IMG/VR virus record: IMGVR_UViG_3300027896_000255
Coordinates: 1-21,756 of that record
Origin: a virus
Strand: one strand, 5' to 3'
DNA: 21,756 nucleotides
A model generated the notes under the pieces. The model saw only the letters and a list, made by a program, of their open reading frames with translations. It was not told where the DNA came from and did no database searches. Positions 6,486 to 14,888 of the stretch are shown here, one piece after another. Position numbers and translations under genes: made by a program. The number at the start of each line of letters is the position of its first letter. Position 1 is the stretch's first letter.

Positions 6486-6493
6486 GATAAATA
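6486..6493 (+). promoter_or_regulatory. Late promoter GATAAATA for the plus-strand endonuclease
   Basis: Seven of eight bases match TATAAATA. The predicted start is near 6499, giving a 56-nt leader to the ATG at 6555. It is divergent from the promoter at 6472-6479; the two cores form an inverted repeat (TATTTAT, 8 bases, ATAAATA minus its edges). Confidence 0.6.
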
Positions 6494-6498
6494 AAGAT

Positions 6499-6528
6499 GT
6501 AGTTCGCGGGACTGGAATCCCCAACTAC
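6499..6528 (+). other. Hairpin at the predicted 5' end of the endonuclease mRNA
   Basis: GTAGTT (6499-6504) pairs with AACTAC (6523-6528) and, inside it, GGGA (6508-6511) pairs with TCCC (6518-6521). The outer arm begins exactly at the predicted transcript start. T4 homing genes are known to use 5' hairpins to control late translation; here the hairpin does not cover the ribosome site (GGAG at 6543-6546), so a role in message stability is as likely. Confidence 0.45.
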
Positions 6529-6554
6529 TCTAATACTATTACGGAGTATCAGTA

Positions 6555-7388
6555 ATGACTATTTATTTGTACAAGAAAACCCACAACAAAACTGGCCTTC
6601 AATATTTAGGAAAAACAGTTCAGAATCCATTCAAATATAAAGGTTCCGGAGAACATTGGGTACCTCATATTAAAAAACACGGTTATGATGTTACTACAGA
6701 AGTATTACGAGAATGTCAGTCCAATGAAGAAGTTAAACAATGGGGAAGGTATTACAGTGAACTTTGGAATGTTGTAGATGAGAGAGATGAAAATGGTAGA
6801 AAAACATGGGCAAATCTTAAACCCGAAGAAGGTGACGGAGGTCGCACTGTTTGGGGTGACAGCCATCCGTCAAAACGTTCTTCATTCAAACAAAGAATGG
6901 AAGAAGTATGGACTGAAGAGAAAAGAGAGCAATCTAGTAAATTATCACATAAAATAGCAGAAGAGCGCCCTAACGAAGAGAAAAAGTTAGTTAGTGAGAA
7001 ACTTAAGAAAACATGGGCTAATAACCCAGACAGGAAAAAAGAACTAAGTGATAGAATGAGGGAGCATAATCCTGTTCAGAATGCTTCCGTGATAGAAAAA
7101 ATTAAAAACACGAAAAGTGAGTGGTCATCAGAGCAGAAAGCGGAAGTAGTAAAGAAAACCTCAGGTCCAAATCATTATCGTCACGATCCAAACTATAAAT
7201 CCACTCAAGTCGGTGAGGGGCATCCCAATTTTAATGCTACCTTATACACTTTCTTTAACGAGAATACTCAAGAAATAGTTACTATGACTATTTTCGACTT
7301 CATCAACGCTTATAACTTACATCAAGGAAATGTTAGTTTAATAGTAAACGGAAAAAGGAGGTCACACAAAGGATGGGTAGTTTGTTAA
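6555..7388 (+). CDS. GIY-YIG-like homing endonuclease, 277 aa
   Basis: The N-terminus MTIYLYKKTHNKTGLQYLGKT matches a widespread phage homing-endonuclease family in which YLY and YLG replace GIY and YIG. It is followed by NPFKYKGSGEHWVPHIKKHG (24-43), the equivalent of the Arg/Lys region, then a helix with E69 and N87. The middle (105-210) is charged helical linker. The C-terminus (residues 245-277, ending NGKRRSHKGWVVC) resembles a NUMOD1-like helix-turn-helix that binds DNA. It is the only gene on the plus strand inside the head module. It sits between the gp20 stop (2 bases away, convergent) and the small basic gene, with its own late promoter. It is probably mobile and not needed for growth. 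Because the YLY/YLG motif is a variant, nuclease activity is inferred, not shown. Confidence 0.8.
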   Translation: MTIYLYKKTHNKTGLQYLGKTVQNPFKYKGSGEHWVPHIKKHGYDVTTEVLRECQSNEEVKQWGRYYSELWNVVDERDENGRKTWANLKPEEGDGGRTVWGDSHPSKRSSFKQRMEEVWTEEKREQSSKLSHKIAEERPNEEKKLVSEKLKKTWANNPDRKKELSDRMREHNPVQNASVIEKIKNTKSEWSSEQKAEVVKKTSGPNHYRHDPNYKSTQVGEGHPNFNATLYTFFNENTQEIVTMTIFDFINAYNLHQGNVSLIVNGKRRSHKGWVVC

Positions 7389-7390
7389 TA

Positions 7391-9181
7391 TTATGGGCCG
7401 ACAGGGCCTGCTGCGGCGCCGCCTGCTGCTGCACCTGCACCACTTATGTCAGATGCTACTGGGCCAGTCACTTCTGGTCCACCTTCAAAGTCTTCCTGTG
7501 ACTGATCGATTTGTTCTGCCGTGTCAGAGTCCGCCTCGAAGTCACCCGTCGATACACCGATGTTTCTAAGATCGGATCCCTTAGGCTCATCAAGCATATC
7601 GTCTGCATTTTCTTCTGTCCACATCTTTTCATTTTTCTTGATTTCTTCTTCAGTAAGACCCAAGAATCTTTCAAGTGCAAAACGCTTTGACATATATGGG
7701 AATGCTTCCATTGTAGCAAAAGTAGAAACACGAGCAGTATCCATTTCAGCTTGACGATATGAAGCAAAGTTCTGCGGAGCATTGAACATGATACTGAATA
7801 GTCCAGTATCAATATTGAATCCTCTCCAGCGCAAGAATAACTTAAACTCTTCGTCAAGCTTCAAGCAAATATAGTTCTGTAGACGTTCACAGTATTGATT
7901 GAATCTGAATTCCTGAATCATCGCAGTACCAACACGACCGTCGTTCATTGGTGTAGTGTTATCGTCTGGACCAGTTGGTAGATAAGAACTTGGAACACGA
8001 AGACCACGAGCAAGACGGTTGTTAAAGTATTTCAAGTCATCGATTTCTCCGAGATTCTGGCCACCCGGAAGAATATCAACTGTTGATCCACGACCTTCTG
8101 CCGTAACAGGGAAGAAATAATCTTCGTTCATTGACAGCGGGTTATAACTAGCATCAACTACAGATTGCCCGCCATATACAGAAGGGATACGGCGTTGGTG
8201 AATTTCATTTTTAACACGATCAACGAATGCCATTGCCATGTGTGATGGCATGTTACCAACGTCAATCTTAAAGACTCTGCGTTCTGGTGCTCTTTGAACA
8301 CGATAGATAAGAACAGCGTCTTCAAGCAATTCTTTTTGCTTGTAAACCTTAAAGATGTTTTCTAGGATACTCTGTCCAAACGGCCAGAAGCGATCAAGTC
8401 CTTCAGTCAATGACAAATGCACAACATGCTTAGCATCAATTGCTGATTCCGACTGACCCAAAGTGAATCGTGAACCTGACGTATTATAAGGCATTGCCGG
8501 AACAGTGTAGGGCGTGTTAGTTCCACCACCACTACCACCCAAGCCAGTTGCTGGGTTAGCAGCAAAGTCAGTATTGGTCTTCTGTGCTACTGATAAGTTC
8601 TGTAGGTTGATGTTGATGTCTTTGATGACATACTGTTCCGGCTTCTTGCCTTCCGATTCGTTAACAATTACCTTGATGACCTTAACCATGTCAACCCAAA
8701 AGAGTTTGAACGTTTCCGGGTCTCTCACAAATACTTGGTCTCCGTACTTGACAACGTTTCTGAAAACTTTAAACATACGAACATCAAACTCGTTTAGCTT
8801 GCACCACTGTTGTAGTTGCTTAGTGAGAAGTTCAACTTCGTGTGGAGTAGGCTCATCACGGAATTCGATTTGGAATGGAGTTCTATTATGCTGATTGCGT
8901 TGGGTAGAGAACTCTGCTAGAATATCCAAACAGGCATTGATTTCAGCATCAACGTCCATCATTTCATACTGATTGTAACGCTCGATTCTGTTTGGGTGCC
9001 CAGTATAGACTTCTGGAAGTCTAGACATGTAGTTTTTGTAACCAAAATCATCGTTGTTCCAGCCGCCTGTTGGCATTCCGTTTTGTCCTGGCGATCCATT
9101 CCAAGCTCCGGCGTTGCTATTTGCACCCGAGATTGGAGAGGAAACACCGCTCTTATTAATGAATTTCTTTTTAAATGCCAT
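7391..9181 (-). CDS. 20: Portal vertex protein gp20, 596 aa
   Basis: This is the T4-type portal protein that forms the dodecameric DNA channel at one capsid vertex and nucleates prohead assembly. Recognisable parts include the SRLPEVYTGHPNRIERYNQYEMMDVDAEINACLDILAEF block (about 53-91), VKYGDQVFV, RAPERRVFKIDVGNMP, and the LPGGQNLGEIDDLKYFNNRLARGLRVPSSYL block that is strongly conserved in T4-like portals. The length exceeds T4 gp20 (524) because of a Gly/Ser/Asn-rich N-terminus (residues 10-45) and an acidic, then Ala/Gly/Pro-rich, C-terminal tail (PVASDISGAGAAAGG). It begins the head-gene order 20-(small)-67-21-22-23 as in T4. The start is 35 bases after the stop of the giant tail gene, with an ACTAAATA element between. 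The ribosome site (AGAGAAC) is weak. Confidence 0.96.
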   Translation of the reverse strand: MAFKKKFINKSGVSSPISGANSNAGAWNGSPGQNGMPTGGWNNDDFGYKNYMSRLPEVYTGHPNRIERYNQYEMMDVDAEINACLDILAEFSTQRNQHNRTPFQIEFRDEPTPHEVELLTKQLQQWCKLNEFDVRMFKVFRNVVKYGDQVFVRDPETFKLFWVDMVKVIKVIVNESEGKKPEQYVIKDININLQNLSVAQKTNTDFAANPATGLGGSGGGTNTPYTVPAMPYNTSGSRFTLGQSESAIDAKHVVHLSLTEGLDRFWPFGQSILENIFKVYKQKELLEDAVLIYRVQRAPERRVFKIDVGNMPSHMAMAFVDRVKNEIHQRRIPSVYGGQSVVDASYNPLSMNEDYFFPVTAEGRGSTVDILPGGQNLGEIDDLKYFNNRLARGLRVPSSYLPTGPDDNTTPMNDGRVGTAMIQEFRFNQYCERLQNYICLKLDEEFKLFLRWRGFNIDTGLFSIMFNAPQNFASYRQAEMDTARVSTFATMEAFPYMSKRFALERFLGLTEEEIKKNEKMWTEENADDMLDEPKGSDLRNIGVSTGDFEADSDTAEQIDQSQEDFEGGPEVTGPVASDISGAGAAAGGAAAGPVGP

Positions 9182-9200
9182 GGACCCAGTTCTCTTATAT

Positions 9201-9215
9201 CATAGATTATTTAGT
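9201..9215 (-). promoter_or_regulatory. ACTAAATA-type promoter element upstream of gene 20
   Basis: The minus strand reads ACTAAATAATCTATG, which is the 16-bp element seen at 25-40 and 1624-1639 with one base missing. It directly follows the stop of the tail gene and lies about 20 bases before the gp20 ATG, a suitable place for a promoter. The ATG inside the element opens only a two-codon frame (ATG ATA TAA). Confidence 0.45.
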
Positions 9216-12200
9216 TTAAGTCTGTACATGTTGCAATATCTTCTTCTGTGTACCGTGACTTTCTTCTATCGCTCTAGTTACACGAGTCATTGTACTATTC
9301 AAAGTATCCAAATGACTTCCTAGCTTTTCGAAATGTTTAGTGTTTTCGTTATTTTGCTGCTGCTGGGCAAATTCCTGAGGACGATGTTGTTGCATGTTTT
9401 GTCCAGCAGCAGGTTCATTATGAATTTTAGAAGTTATGTAGTTAGGTGCATATGTACCCGATGAATTGTCCAAACGAACATTGGCCACTGCTAAATTCGG
9501 TCTTGTTTGTTTTGGGATAGCGAAAATTCTCGGATCTTCTAATTCAGGTGTTTTATTAGAAGCTTTGTGTGCTATTTGTTTTGCTTGTGGCTTTGGTGCA
9601 GCTTTTTTCTTAGCATCATCCTTTACCATATAATCAGCGAGTAGTTTGCCGCCCTTTTCGCCTAGCCAACTACCTATTGCACCGCCAGCAGTAGCACCAA
9701 GCACAGTGCCAACAGGACCAAGCAATGATCCTAGGGCGCCTCCTGCTAATTCACCAACTCCTGCACCTACCGCTGCCCCTGTTCCAACTATGCCAGCCTT
9801 TTTGAGTGAAGTTCCAGTTGAATCACCTTTCTTTTTGTCAGCTTGGTATTCTTCATATCCTGAAAATCCACCTGCAACAAGAGGACCCAAAGCTCTTCCG
9901 CCAATCTTAGCTAATGGTTTAGCTAGTTTAGATAAGAAACTACCACCTGCCTTTTCGGCTGCTTCCGCTGCTGCTTTTGCAGGCGCGCCTGCACCAAGAC
10001 CACCCATTGAACTTCTTGCTGCTTTTGCTTCTGCTATAGCTGCTTCTCTAGCTGACATTTTTGCAGCAGCACGAGCTTCTTCTCCTGTCATGGATTTAGC
10101 GACGGTTTTACTACCAAACCCAAACTTTTCAGCCAGTGTTCCCAATGCAGATTTAGCCTTTGACATCAAAGAACTACCAACTGATTTCACGCCTTTCCAG
10201 ATAGATCCGATGTTTGCCAGCATTTTCCCACCTAAATATCCCATCGGCGCACTGAGAGAAGGGTGACGTTCTAATAATGATTTTTCAGTTTTAGGTGTGG
10301 TTGCTTTAGTTTTACTAGCTTTAGCTGATTTTTCAGTTGCAGTTTTGTTAGCAAGATTATGCATCTTATTGATGCCATCTCTTATTTCCTTAAGAAGATT
10401 GTTATCGTCTGTGGCCAGTCTTAGGTTTCTATCAGATGCTGGGTCGTAAATCTGTGTTCCGCCTTGACCAGATACTGATGAAGTCTTGTCCATCAAGTCT
10501 TTCATCTGTCTCGTCGTGTCAGAATCAGCAACTTTACTAAATTGCTTTAACGTTTCTGATTTAGTGTAATTGTTAAGTTCTTCTAGTTTGCTACCTGCTC
10601 TATGCTGAGCATTGTCAACCGGAACGATCATTTCCGTTCCGTGCAACAGTGCAGGATATCCGGAATCCGGACCAGAGAACAATCCGCCGTTAGCTGCTTG
10701 AACCCATCCGCCTTCATTTCGTTGGGCGCTAAAATGCATGGCATCTTTTCTAGTTCGCCAGTCACCGCCCCAGCCCAATCCAATATTATGAGCATATTGA
10801 ATTGCTTCAGGTGGCAAATCACTAATTAACGCATTACCTAAAGGATTCGAATCCGGATTAATGTCTAAAGCAAGACCTTTAGCATGGGCGCTTTTTACAC
10901 CAGGCATTCCCACAACGTCACGATTGGAATAACCACCTAGACTTTTGATTCTGTATCCTGCTTGAGTCAAGAAATTCAATAAGCTTTGGAAAGCCTGTGC
11001 AGCAACTGGAGCAACTTGAACGCTTTTACCTTGTGCTCCTACACTAGTCAATTGTAAATCTTGTGGCCCACCCAATCCAGAACCAAATCCGCCGCGGCCG
11101 GTACCACCCATTTCACCGGCAATGCCTCTGTATGTGCCCATCCATTGTTGTGCGTACTGGGACACTTGACCGCTGTTTACTGTGCTATTCGTACCGTTTA
11201 TATTCCCAGTGTACCACGCTACGGGAACTCTAGATACGTCACCGCCTGACTGCGCTAATATCTCTTGTACCCGATTTGCTGCTACTTGATCTTGAATACT
11301 AGCCGGCGCACTAGCAGCGGTGGCATATTGTGTACCTATACCATATTTTCTAGTAAGTCCTTGCCAAGTAGGATTAGTGAATTGATAGGCACCTGACGCA
11401 GTAGAACTTGGATTTTGTGCAGTATAGTTACCTTGCGCTGAACCTGATTCTTGCTTTCTAATAGTAGCAAGAACAGCGTCCATGTTACCACCGAATTGAG
11501 TAGGTGTATTGGAGTTGTTAGTATCTCCACTTACCCCTAGACTTCCATTACTAGTATTTCTATATTGATCCGCTAAATTATTAACACTCTGTATTAGCTG
11601 GTTAATTGAAAAGTTTAATCGGTTAAATGCACCCATTAATCCAGTGCCGCCGCCAACATTCGCGTCGATGGATGATTGATCTACACTATTCCCTGCCTGT
11701 TGAGCAGTTGCTTGATCATTTGATATATCAGGAGTTCCCGGAGTAGTTTGGTCCGGTGATGAGGCGGTAGTAGGTTGTGCAGTAGTTTTATCACTATCCC
11801 CACCTGTTAGCCACTGATAACCTTTATACAGTCCATATCCAGCGGCGCCTATTGCCAGTGCAGGCAATACTATTTCAGGTGCTATAAGTGCTCCTGCTCC
11901 CAACGCTTCGCCACCCGCCGCAAGCCCACCTATACCTTCCGCTGCTCCGACCGCAGTAGCACCTTCCGCTGCTCCGGCTACACCTGCGCCCTCTGCTGCT
12001 CCAACTGCTGCTTCACCCTCGGCGGCGGCGCCGCCTCCCTTGAACATTTTACCGAGCTTACTGAACATGCCTCCGCTACCAGCAGCTTCGGCTCCTCCAC
12101 CTTTGAATAAGTTCAAAACGCTTCCACCAGCATTCATAGTTGCGCCGGCTAAAAATATTTTAGAAGCAACACTGAATACACCAACAGCGGCAGAAAACGC

Positions 12201-13775
12201 AGCTATTGTTCCTACTAAACCTTTAACACCTTGGGTATCTATTAACTTTTGCAAGTTTTCTTGGTACATCGCTTGCATTTTCAACATTTGATTGTTAATG
12301 TCTGCTTTATCGGATGCTTCTTTGCTGTATGGTTTGCCGGTAACCGGATCTATATTTTTACCTATAGATTCTTCACGTTTTTTTTCAGCATCATCCATTT
12401 GCTGCAAAGTCGGACCAACACCAGTGCCCGTTTTCTGAGCCAGCATTTTAGCCACGGCGTCTTTGTTTACACCCACAGTTTCTAACTGTTCCGGAGAATA
12501 TTCTGCTATAGCAGAACCGGGACCAATCAACATATTAGTTTGACCGCGTAATACCTGTTCACCTACGTCTAACGCGGAAATTTTTCCTTCCTTGTATGCA
12601 TTAAGCTGTGCTAAAACGTTAGGATCGGATACTGTAAGTGGTGCTGAAAATGCACTAGGAGCGCCGCCTGATCTTAAAAGTTGCTGCAATTGCATTACAT
12701 TAGTTGCACCTATTCTACTAACCATTTCAGGACTGTCTAATGCCCTTAATTGGTCTAGTAGTTTCTGTGCAGCAGCAGCACCAGGGCCGCCGCGGGCCAC
12801 TTGAGCCTGTAATGCGACTTCCTTTGCTTGCTCTTCAATTCTATTTTGTACTTCGAGTTGTTCTTTTTGTTGCTGGTCTGCGTTTTCCCCTGTTAATGTT
12901 CTTACTCGGTTTAATGTTTCCACATATGCGAGGGATTCTTTCTGCAACTGACCCATCGTCATATGCTGCATTTTGTATGCATTGCCTGATGCTGTTTGCA
13001 TCTCTACATACTTACCCATACCGTCAATCAATTCATCCTGAGAAACACCCAGCATTTCAAATTTCTTACGTATGGAATCAGCAGACTTTCCAGCAATGTC
13101 ATTCATTGCTGCCATTTTCATGAATTTAGTAGCACCTTCACCTGAAGTGTTTCCAAGTGCAACCATGCTTCCACTAACCTTAGATATGGCTTGCTGAAGC
13201 ACCTGCATTCTTTCTCCAGAAAATCTAGCTTCAGCCGACAGTTTAGAAATGTCTTCCAGTGATGCTGAGATTGTACCGTTGGTTTTGTTTAGGGCATCTC
13301 TAAATCCAGTGGTTTGATCTACTAATTTTAATGCGTCTGCTTCTAGTTTGGCAAAAGCCTGAACTAATAGTCCGGCAATCTGTGCCAATGGTCCCATATT
13401 TTCGGTAAGTTTGGATACTGCCATACTAGATTCAATAGCAGCAGCACCGAACTTACCTACACCTTGCTCTCCGCTTAAGGCGGCGCGGCCAAAGCTCATC
13501 AAGCTTCTAGTGGACATTTCAATAGCTTGGTTATATACTTGAAGCGTTTTCGCAGTTTCTACCATTGCTTGTCGTTCAGCAGCAGTAAGGTCTTTTACGG
13601 CTTGTGATGCGTTTTTGTTTGCTTCTGTGTTTTTGTTTATAGCTTCACTATTGTCAGACAAGTTTTTCATTGAATTTAAGTGCGCTTCCATAGCACTATT
13701 ATTCTGACCCATAAGATCGGTCATCTGCTTTAGCTGTTCTTGAAACTCATGTAAGATTTCCGGATCTATATCCAT
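9216..13775 (-). CDS. Tape-measure-like giant tail protein with lytic transglycosylase and M15 peptidase domains, 1519 aa
   Basis: The N-terminal 500 residues are long helices. Hydrophobic segments at about 518-548 and 626-652 and a Gly/Ala-rich stretch near the C-terminus are typical of tape measure proteins, which set tail length and enter the host envelope. Residues 764-885 form a lysozyme-like transglycosylase domain (ATIRKQESGSAQGNY with likely catalytic E776, then ASGAYQFTNPTWQGL and the AWYTG segment). Residues 918-1018 form a zinc M15 DD-peptidase-like domain: SAHAKGLALD supplies H964 and D971, and DAMHFS supplies H1014. Next comes GGLFSGPDSGYPALLHGTEMIVP (1030-1052), a motif common in tape measures. 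An AAEG-repeat linker covers about 582-625. T4 gp29 has 590 residues and no such domains. The gene lies beside the gp26-like gene, transcribed divergently. Whether it replaces gp29 or is a separate virion hydrolase is unresolved. Confidence 0.8.
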   Translation of the reverse strand: MDIDPEILHEFQEQLKQMTDLMGQNNSAMEAHLNSMKNLSDNSEAINKNTEANKNASQAVKDLTAAERQAMVETAKTLQVYNQAIEMSTRSLMSFGRAALSGEQGVGKFGAAAIESSMAVSKLTENMGPLAQIAGLLVQAFAKLEADALKLVDQTTGFRDALNKTNGTISASLEDISKLSAEARFSGERMQVLQQAISKVSGSMVALGNTSGEGATKFMKMAAMNDIAGKSADSIRKKFEMLGVSQDELIDGMGKYVEMQTASGNAYKMQHMTMGQLQKESLAYVETLNRVRTLTGENADQQQKEQLEVQNRIEEQAKEVALQAQVARGGPGAAAAQKLLDQLRALDSPEMVSRIGATNVMQLQQLLRSGGAPSAFSAPLTVSDPNVLAQLNAYKEGKISALDVGEQVLRGQTNMLIGPGSAIAEYSPEQLETVGVNKDAVAKMLAQKTGTGVGPTLQQMDDAEKKREESIGKNIDPVTGKPYSKEASDKADINNQMLKMQAMYQENLQKLIDTQGVKGLVGTIAAFSAAVGVFSVASKIFLAGATMNAGGSVLNLFKGGGAEAAGSGGMFSKLGKMFKGGGAAAEGEAAVGAAEGAGVAGAAEGATAVGAAEGIGGLAAGGEALGAGALIAPEIVLPALAIGAAGYGLYKGYQWLTGGDSDKTTAQPTTASSPDQTTPGTPDISNDQATAQQAGNSVDQSSIDANVGGGTGLMGAFNRLNFSINQLIQSVNNLADQYRNTSNGSLGVSGDTNNSNTPTQFGGNMDAVLATIRKQESGSAQGNYTAQNPSSTASGAYQFTNPTWQGLTRKYGIGTQYATAASAPASIQDQVAANRVQEILAQSGGDVSRVPVAWYTGNINGTNSTVNSGQVSQYAQQWMGTYRGIAGEMGGTGRGGFGSGLGGPQDLQLTSVGAQGKSVQVAPVAAQAFQSLLNFLTQAGYRIKSLGGYSNRDVVGMPGVKSAHAKGLALDINPDSNPLGNALISDLPPEAIQYAHNIGLGWGGDWRTRKDAMHFSAQRNEGGWVQAANGGLFSGPDSGYPALLHGTEMIVPVDNAQHRAGSKLEELNNYTKSETLKQFSKVADSDTTRQMKDLMDKTSSVSGQGGTQIYDPASDRNLRLATDDNNLLKEIRDGINKMHNLANKTATEKSAKASKTKATTPKTEKSLLERHPSLSAPMGYLGGKMLANIGSIWKGVKSVGSSLMSKAKSALGTLAEKFGFGSKTVAKSMTGEEARAAAKMSAREAAIAEAKAARSSMGGLGAGAPAKAAAEAAEKAGGSFLSKLAKPLAKIGGRALGPLVAGGFSGYEEYQADKKKGDSTGTSLKKAGIVGTGAAVGAGVGELAGGALGSLLGPVGTVLGATAGGAIGSWLGEKGGKLLADYMVKDDAKKKAAPKPQAKQIAHKASNKTPELEDPRIFAIPKQTRPNLAVANVRLDNSSGTYAPNYITSKIHNEPAAGQNMQQHRPQEFAQQQQNNENTKHFEKLGSHLDTLNSTMTRVTRAIEESHGTQKKILQHVQT

Positions 13776-13816
13776 TCTACTTCAAACCTAAATAAAATTT
13801 TTGGTACTTTTTGCCC

Positions 13817-13824
13817 AATAAATA
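13817..13824 (+). promoter_or_regulatory. Late promoter AATAAATA for the gp26-like gene
   Basis: Seven of eight bases match TATAAATA. The predicted start near 13830 gives a 48-nt leader containing AAGGA (13862-13866) before the ATG at 13878. The 102-base divergent gap also holds CCTAAATA on the plus strand (13787-13794). Confidence 0.5.
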
Positions 13825-13833
13825 TACTGTAAG

Positions 13834-13841
13834 TATTTAGT
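13834..13841 (-). promoter_or_regulatory. ACTAAATA element for the giant tail gene
   Basis: The minus strand reads ACTAAATACTTACAGTAT, 59 bases before the ATG at 13775. It is the only TAAATA-core match pointing toward this gene in the divergent gap, so it is the best promoter candidate. The ribosome site near the ATG is weak (GAAGTAG). Confidence 0.4.
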
Positions 13842-13877
13842 ATCGGCAAAAACCCGTTTTTAAGGAAATCGACTATC

Positions 13878-14888
13878 ATGGATAACACTACACCACCAAA
13901 CACTACTCCGGCAAGTAATGCAGGTATACCTAGCGGCGGGTTCATACCTACTAATTCAGCGCCGGCTAGCCCTATTCCTACACCACCGCAACCTCAAATA
14001 GCAGCCCCAGTTCAAACTACTGTGCCCGTTATGCAGCCGCCAGCAACACCTGTGCAACCTGCTACAGATGTGAACCCACTACGACAGTATTTTAGAAGAC
14101 CAGCAGTTCATATTAGATTGCCTAGCAACGGAGTGGGGTATTCACCTGAGGTATTAGATATGCCTTCTACTGGAGAACTTCCAGTATACCCAATGACTGC
14201 AATTGATGAAATCACTGCTAGAACGCCAGACGCGCTCTTCAATGGTTCGGCAGTCGCTGAGCTAATTAGAAGTTGTATCCCAAGTATCAAAGATCCATGG
14301 TCTATAACCAATATTGACTTAGATGCTATTTTGATTGGTATTAAGGCAGCAAGCAGTTCAGGTGATATGGATATCGACACTATTTGTCCCGAATGCAATG
14401 AAGAAGGTAGATTCGGTGTAAGCCTAATAGGTCTTCTGTCATCTTTAACTACTCCTGATTACACCGTGCCATTTACAGTAGATGAGCTATCCGTTAAGTT
14501 TAGACCTTTAACTTATAAAGAAATAAATGCAGTATCAATCAAGCAGTTTGAAATACAGCGCGAGTTTGCTGCCATTGCTTCCATCACGGATCAAAAAGAA
14601 AGAGATGAAAAAAGTCATGCAGCTTTAGAAAAAATCACATTCTTGTCATTGGATTTGCTCGCAGACACAGTTGAATTTATTCAAACTCCTGCGGCTAAAG
14701 TTACCGATAAGAAGTTTATTCTTGACTTCTTGAAGAACTGTGACAGAAATGTTTTCATAAAACTAAGAGATTACAATGCATCCTTGAAGGAGTCAGGTGA
14801 AATTAAGCCTCTCCAAATCACATGTCAAGAATGTAACCATGAATACACTCAGCCATTCACGTTGAACCCAGCAGATTTTTTCGAGTAA
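13878..14888 (+). CDS. 26: gp26-like baseplate hub / tail assembly chaperone, 336 aa
   Basis: Residues 1-66 are Pro/Thr/Ala-rich and probably disordered. The folded part starts at RRPAVHIRLPSNGVGYSPEVL and contains GELPVYPMTAIDEITARTPDALFNGSA (99-125), a pattern found in T4-like proteins annotated as baseplate hub gp26. Two CxxC pairs (C170/C173 and C316/C319) form a likely zinc ribbon. The C-terminus ends PADFFE at a TAA directly after a slippery T TTT TTC sequence, and a -1 shift would add 76 residues (see the next entry). The gene is divergent from the giant tail gene, as expected for a chaperone acting on a tape measure. It has a good ribosome site (AAGGA). T4 gp26 is about 200 residues; the extra length is mainly the N-terminal tail. 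Confidence 0.75.
   Translation: MDNTTPPNTTPASNAGIPSGGFIPTNSAPASPIPTPPQPQIAAPVQTTVPVMQPPATPVQPATDVNPLRQYFRRPAVHIRLPSNGVGYSPEVLDMPSTGELPVYPMTAIDEITARTPDALFNGSAVAELIRSCIPSIKDPWSITNIDLDAILIGIKAASSSGDMDIDTICPECNEEGRFGVSLIGLLSSLTTPDYTVPFTVDELSVKFRPLTYKEINAVSIKQFEIQREFAAIASITDQKERDEKSHAALEKITFLSLDLLADTVEFIQTPAAKVTDKKFILDFLKNCDRNVFIKLRDYNASLKESGEIKPLQITCQECNHEYTQPFTLNPADFFE
14876..14882 (+). promoter_or_regulatory. Slippery heptamer T TTT TTC for -1 frameshifting
   Basis: In the gp26 frame the codons are GAT TTT TTC GAG TAA. The heptamer T TTT TTC fits the X XXY YYZ rule and lets both tRNA-Phe re-pair in the -1 frame. It lies two codons before the gp26 stop. The -1 frame then stays open for 76 codons with no usable start codon of its own near its beginning. 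Confidence 0.75.

Noticed and set aside
9646-10266. 206-codon plus-strand open frame opposite the giant tail gene
   Set aside because: It is Pro/Ala-rich because it mirrors the Gly/Ala-rich codons of the tail protein, and it has no promoter or ribosome site.
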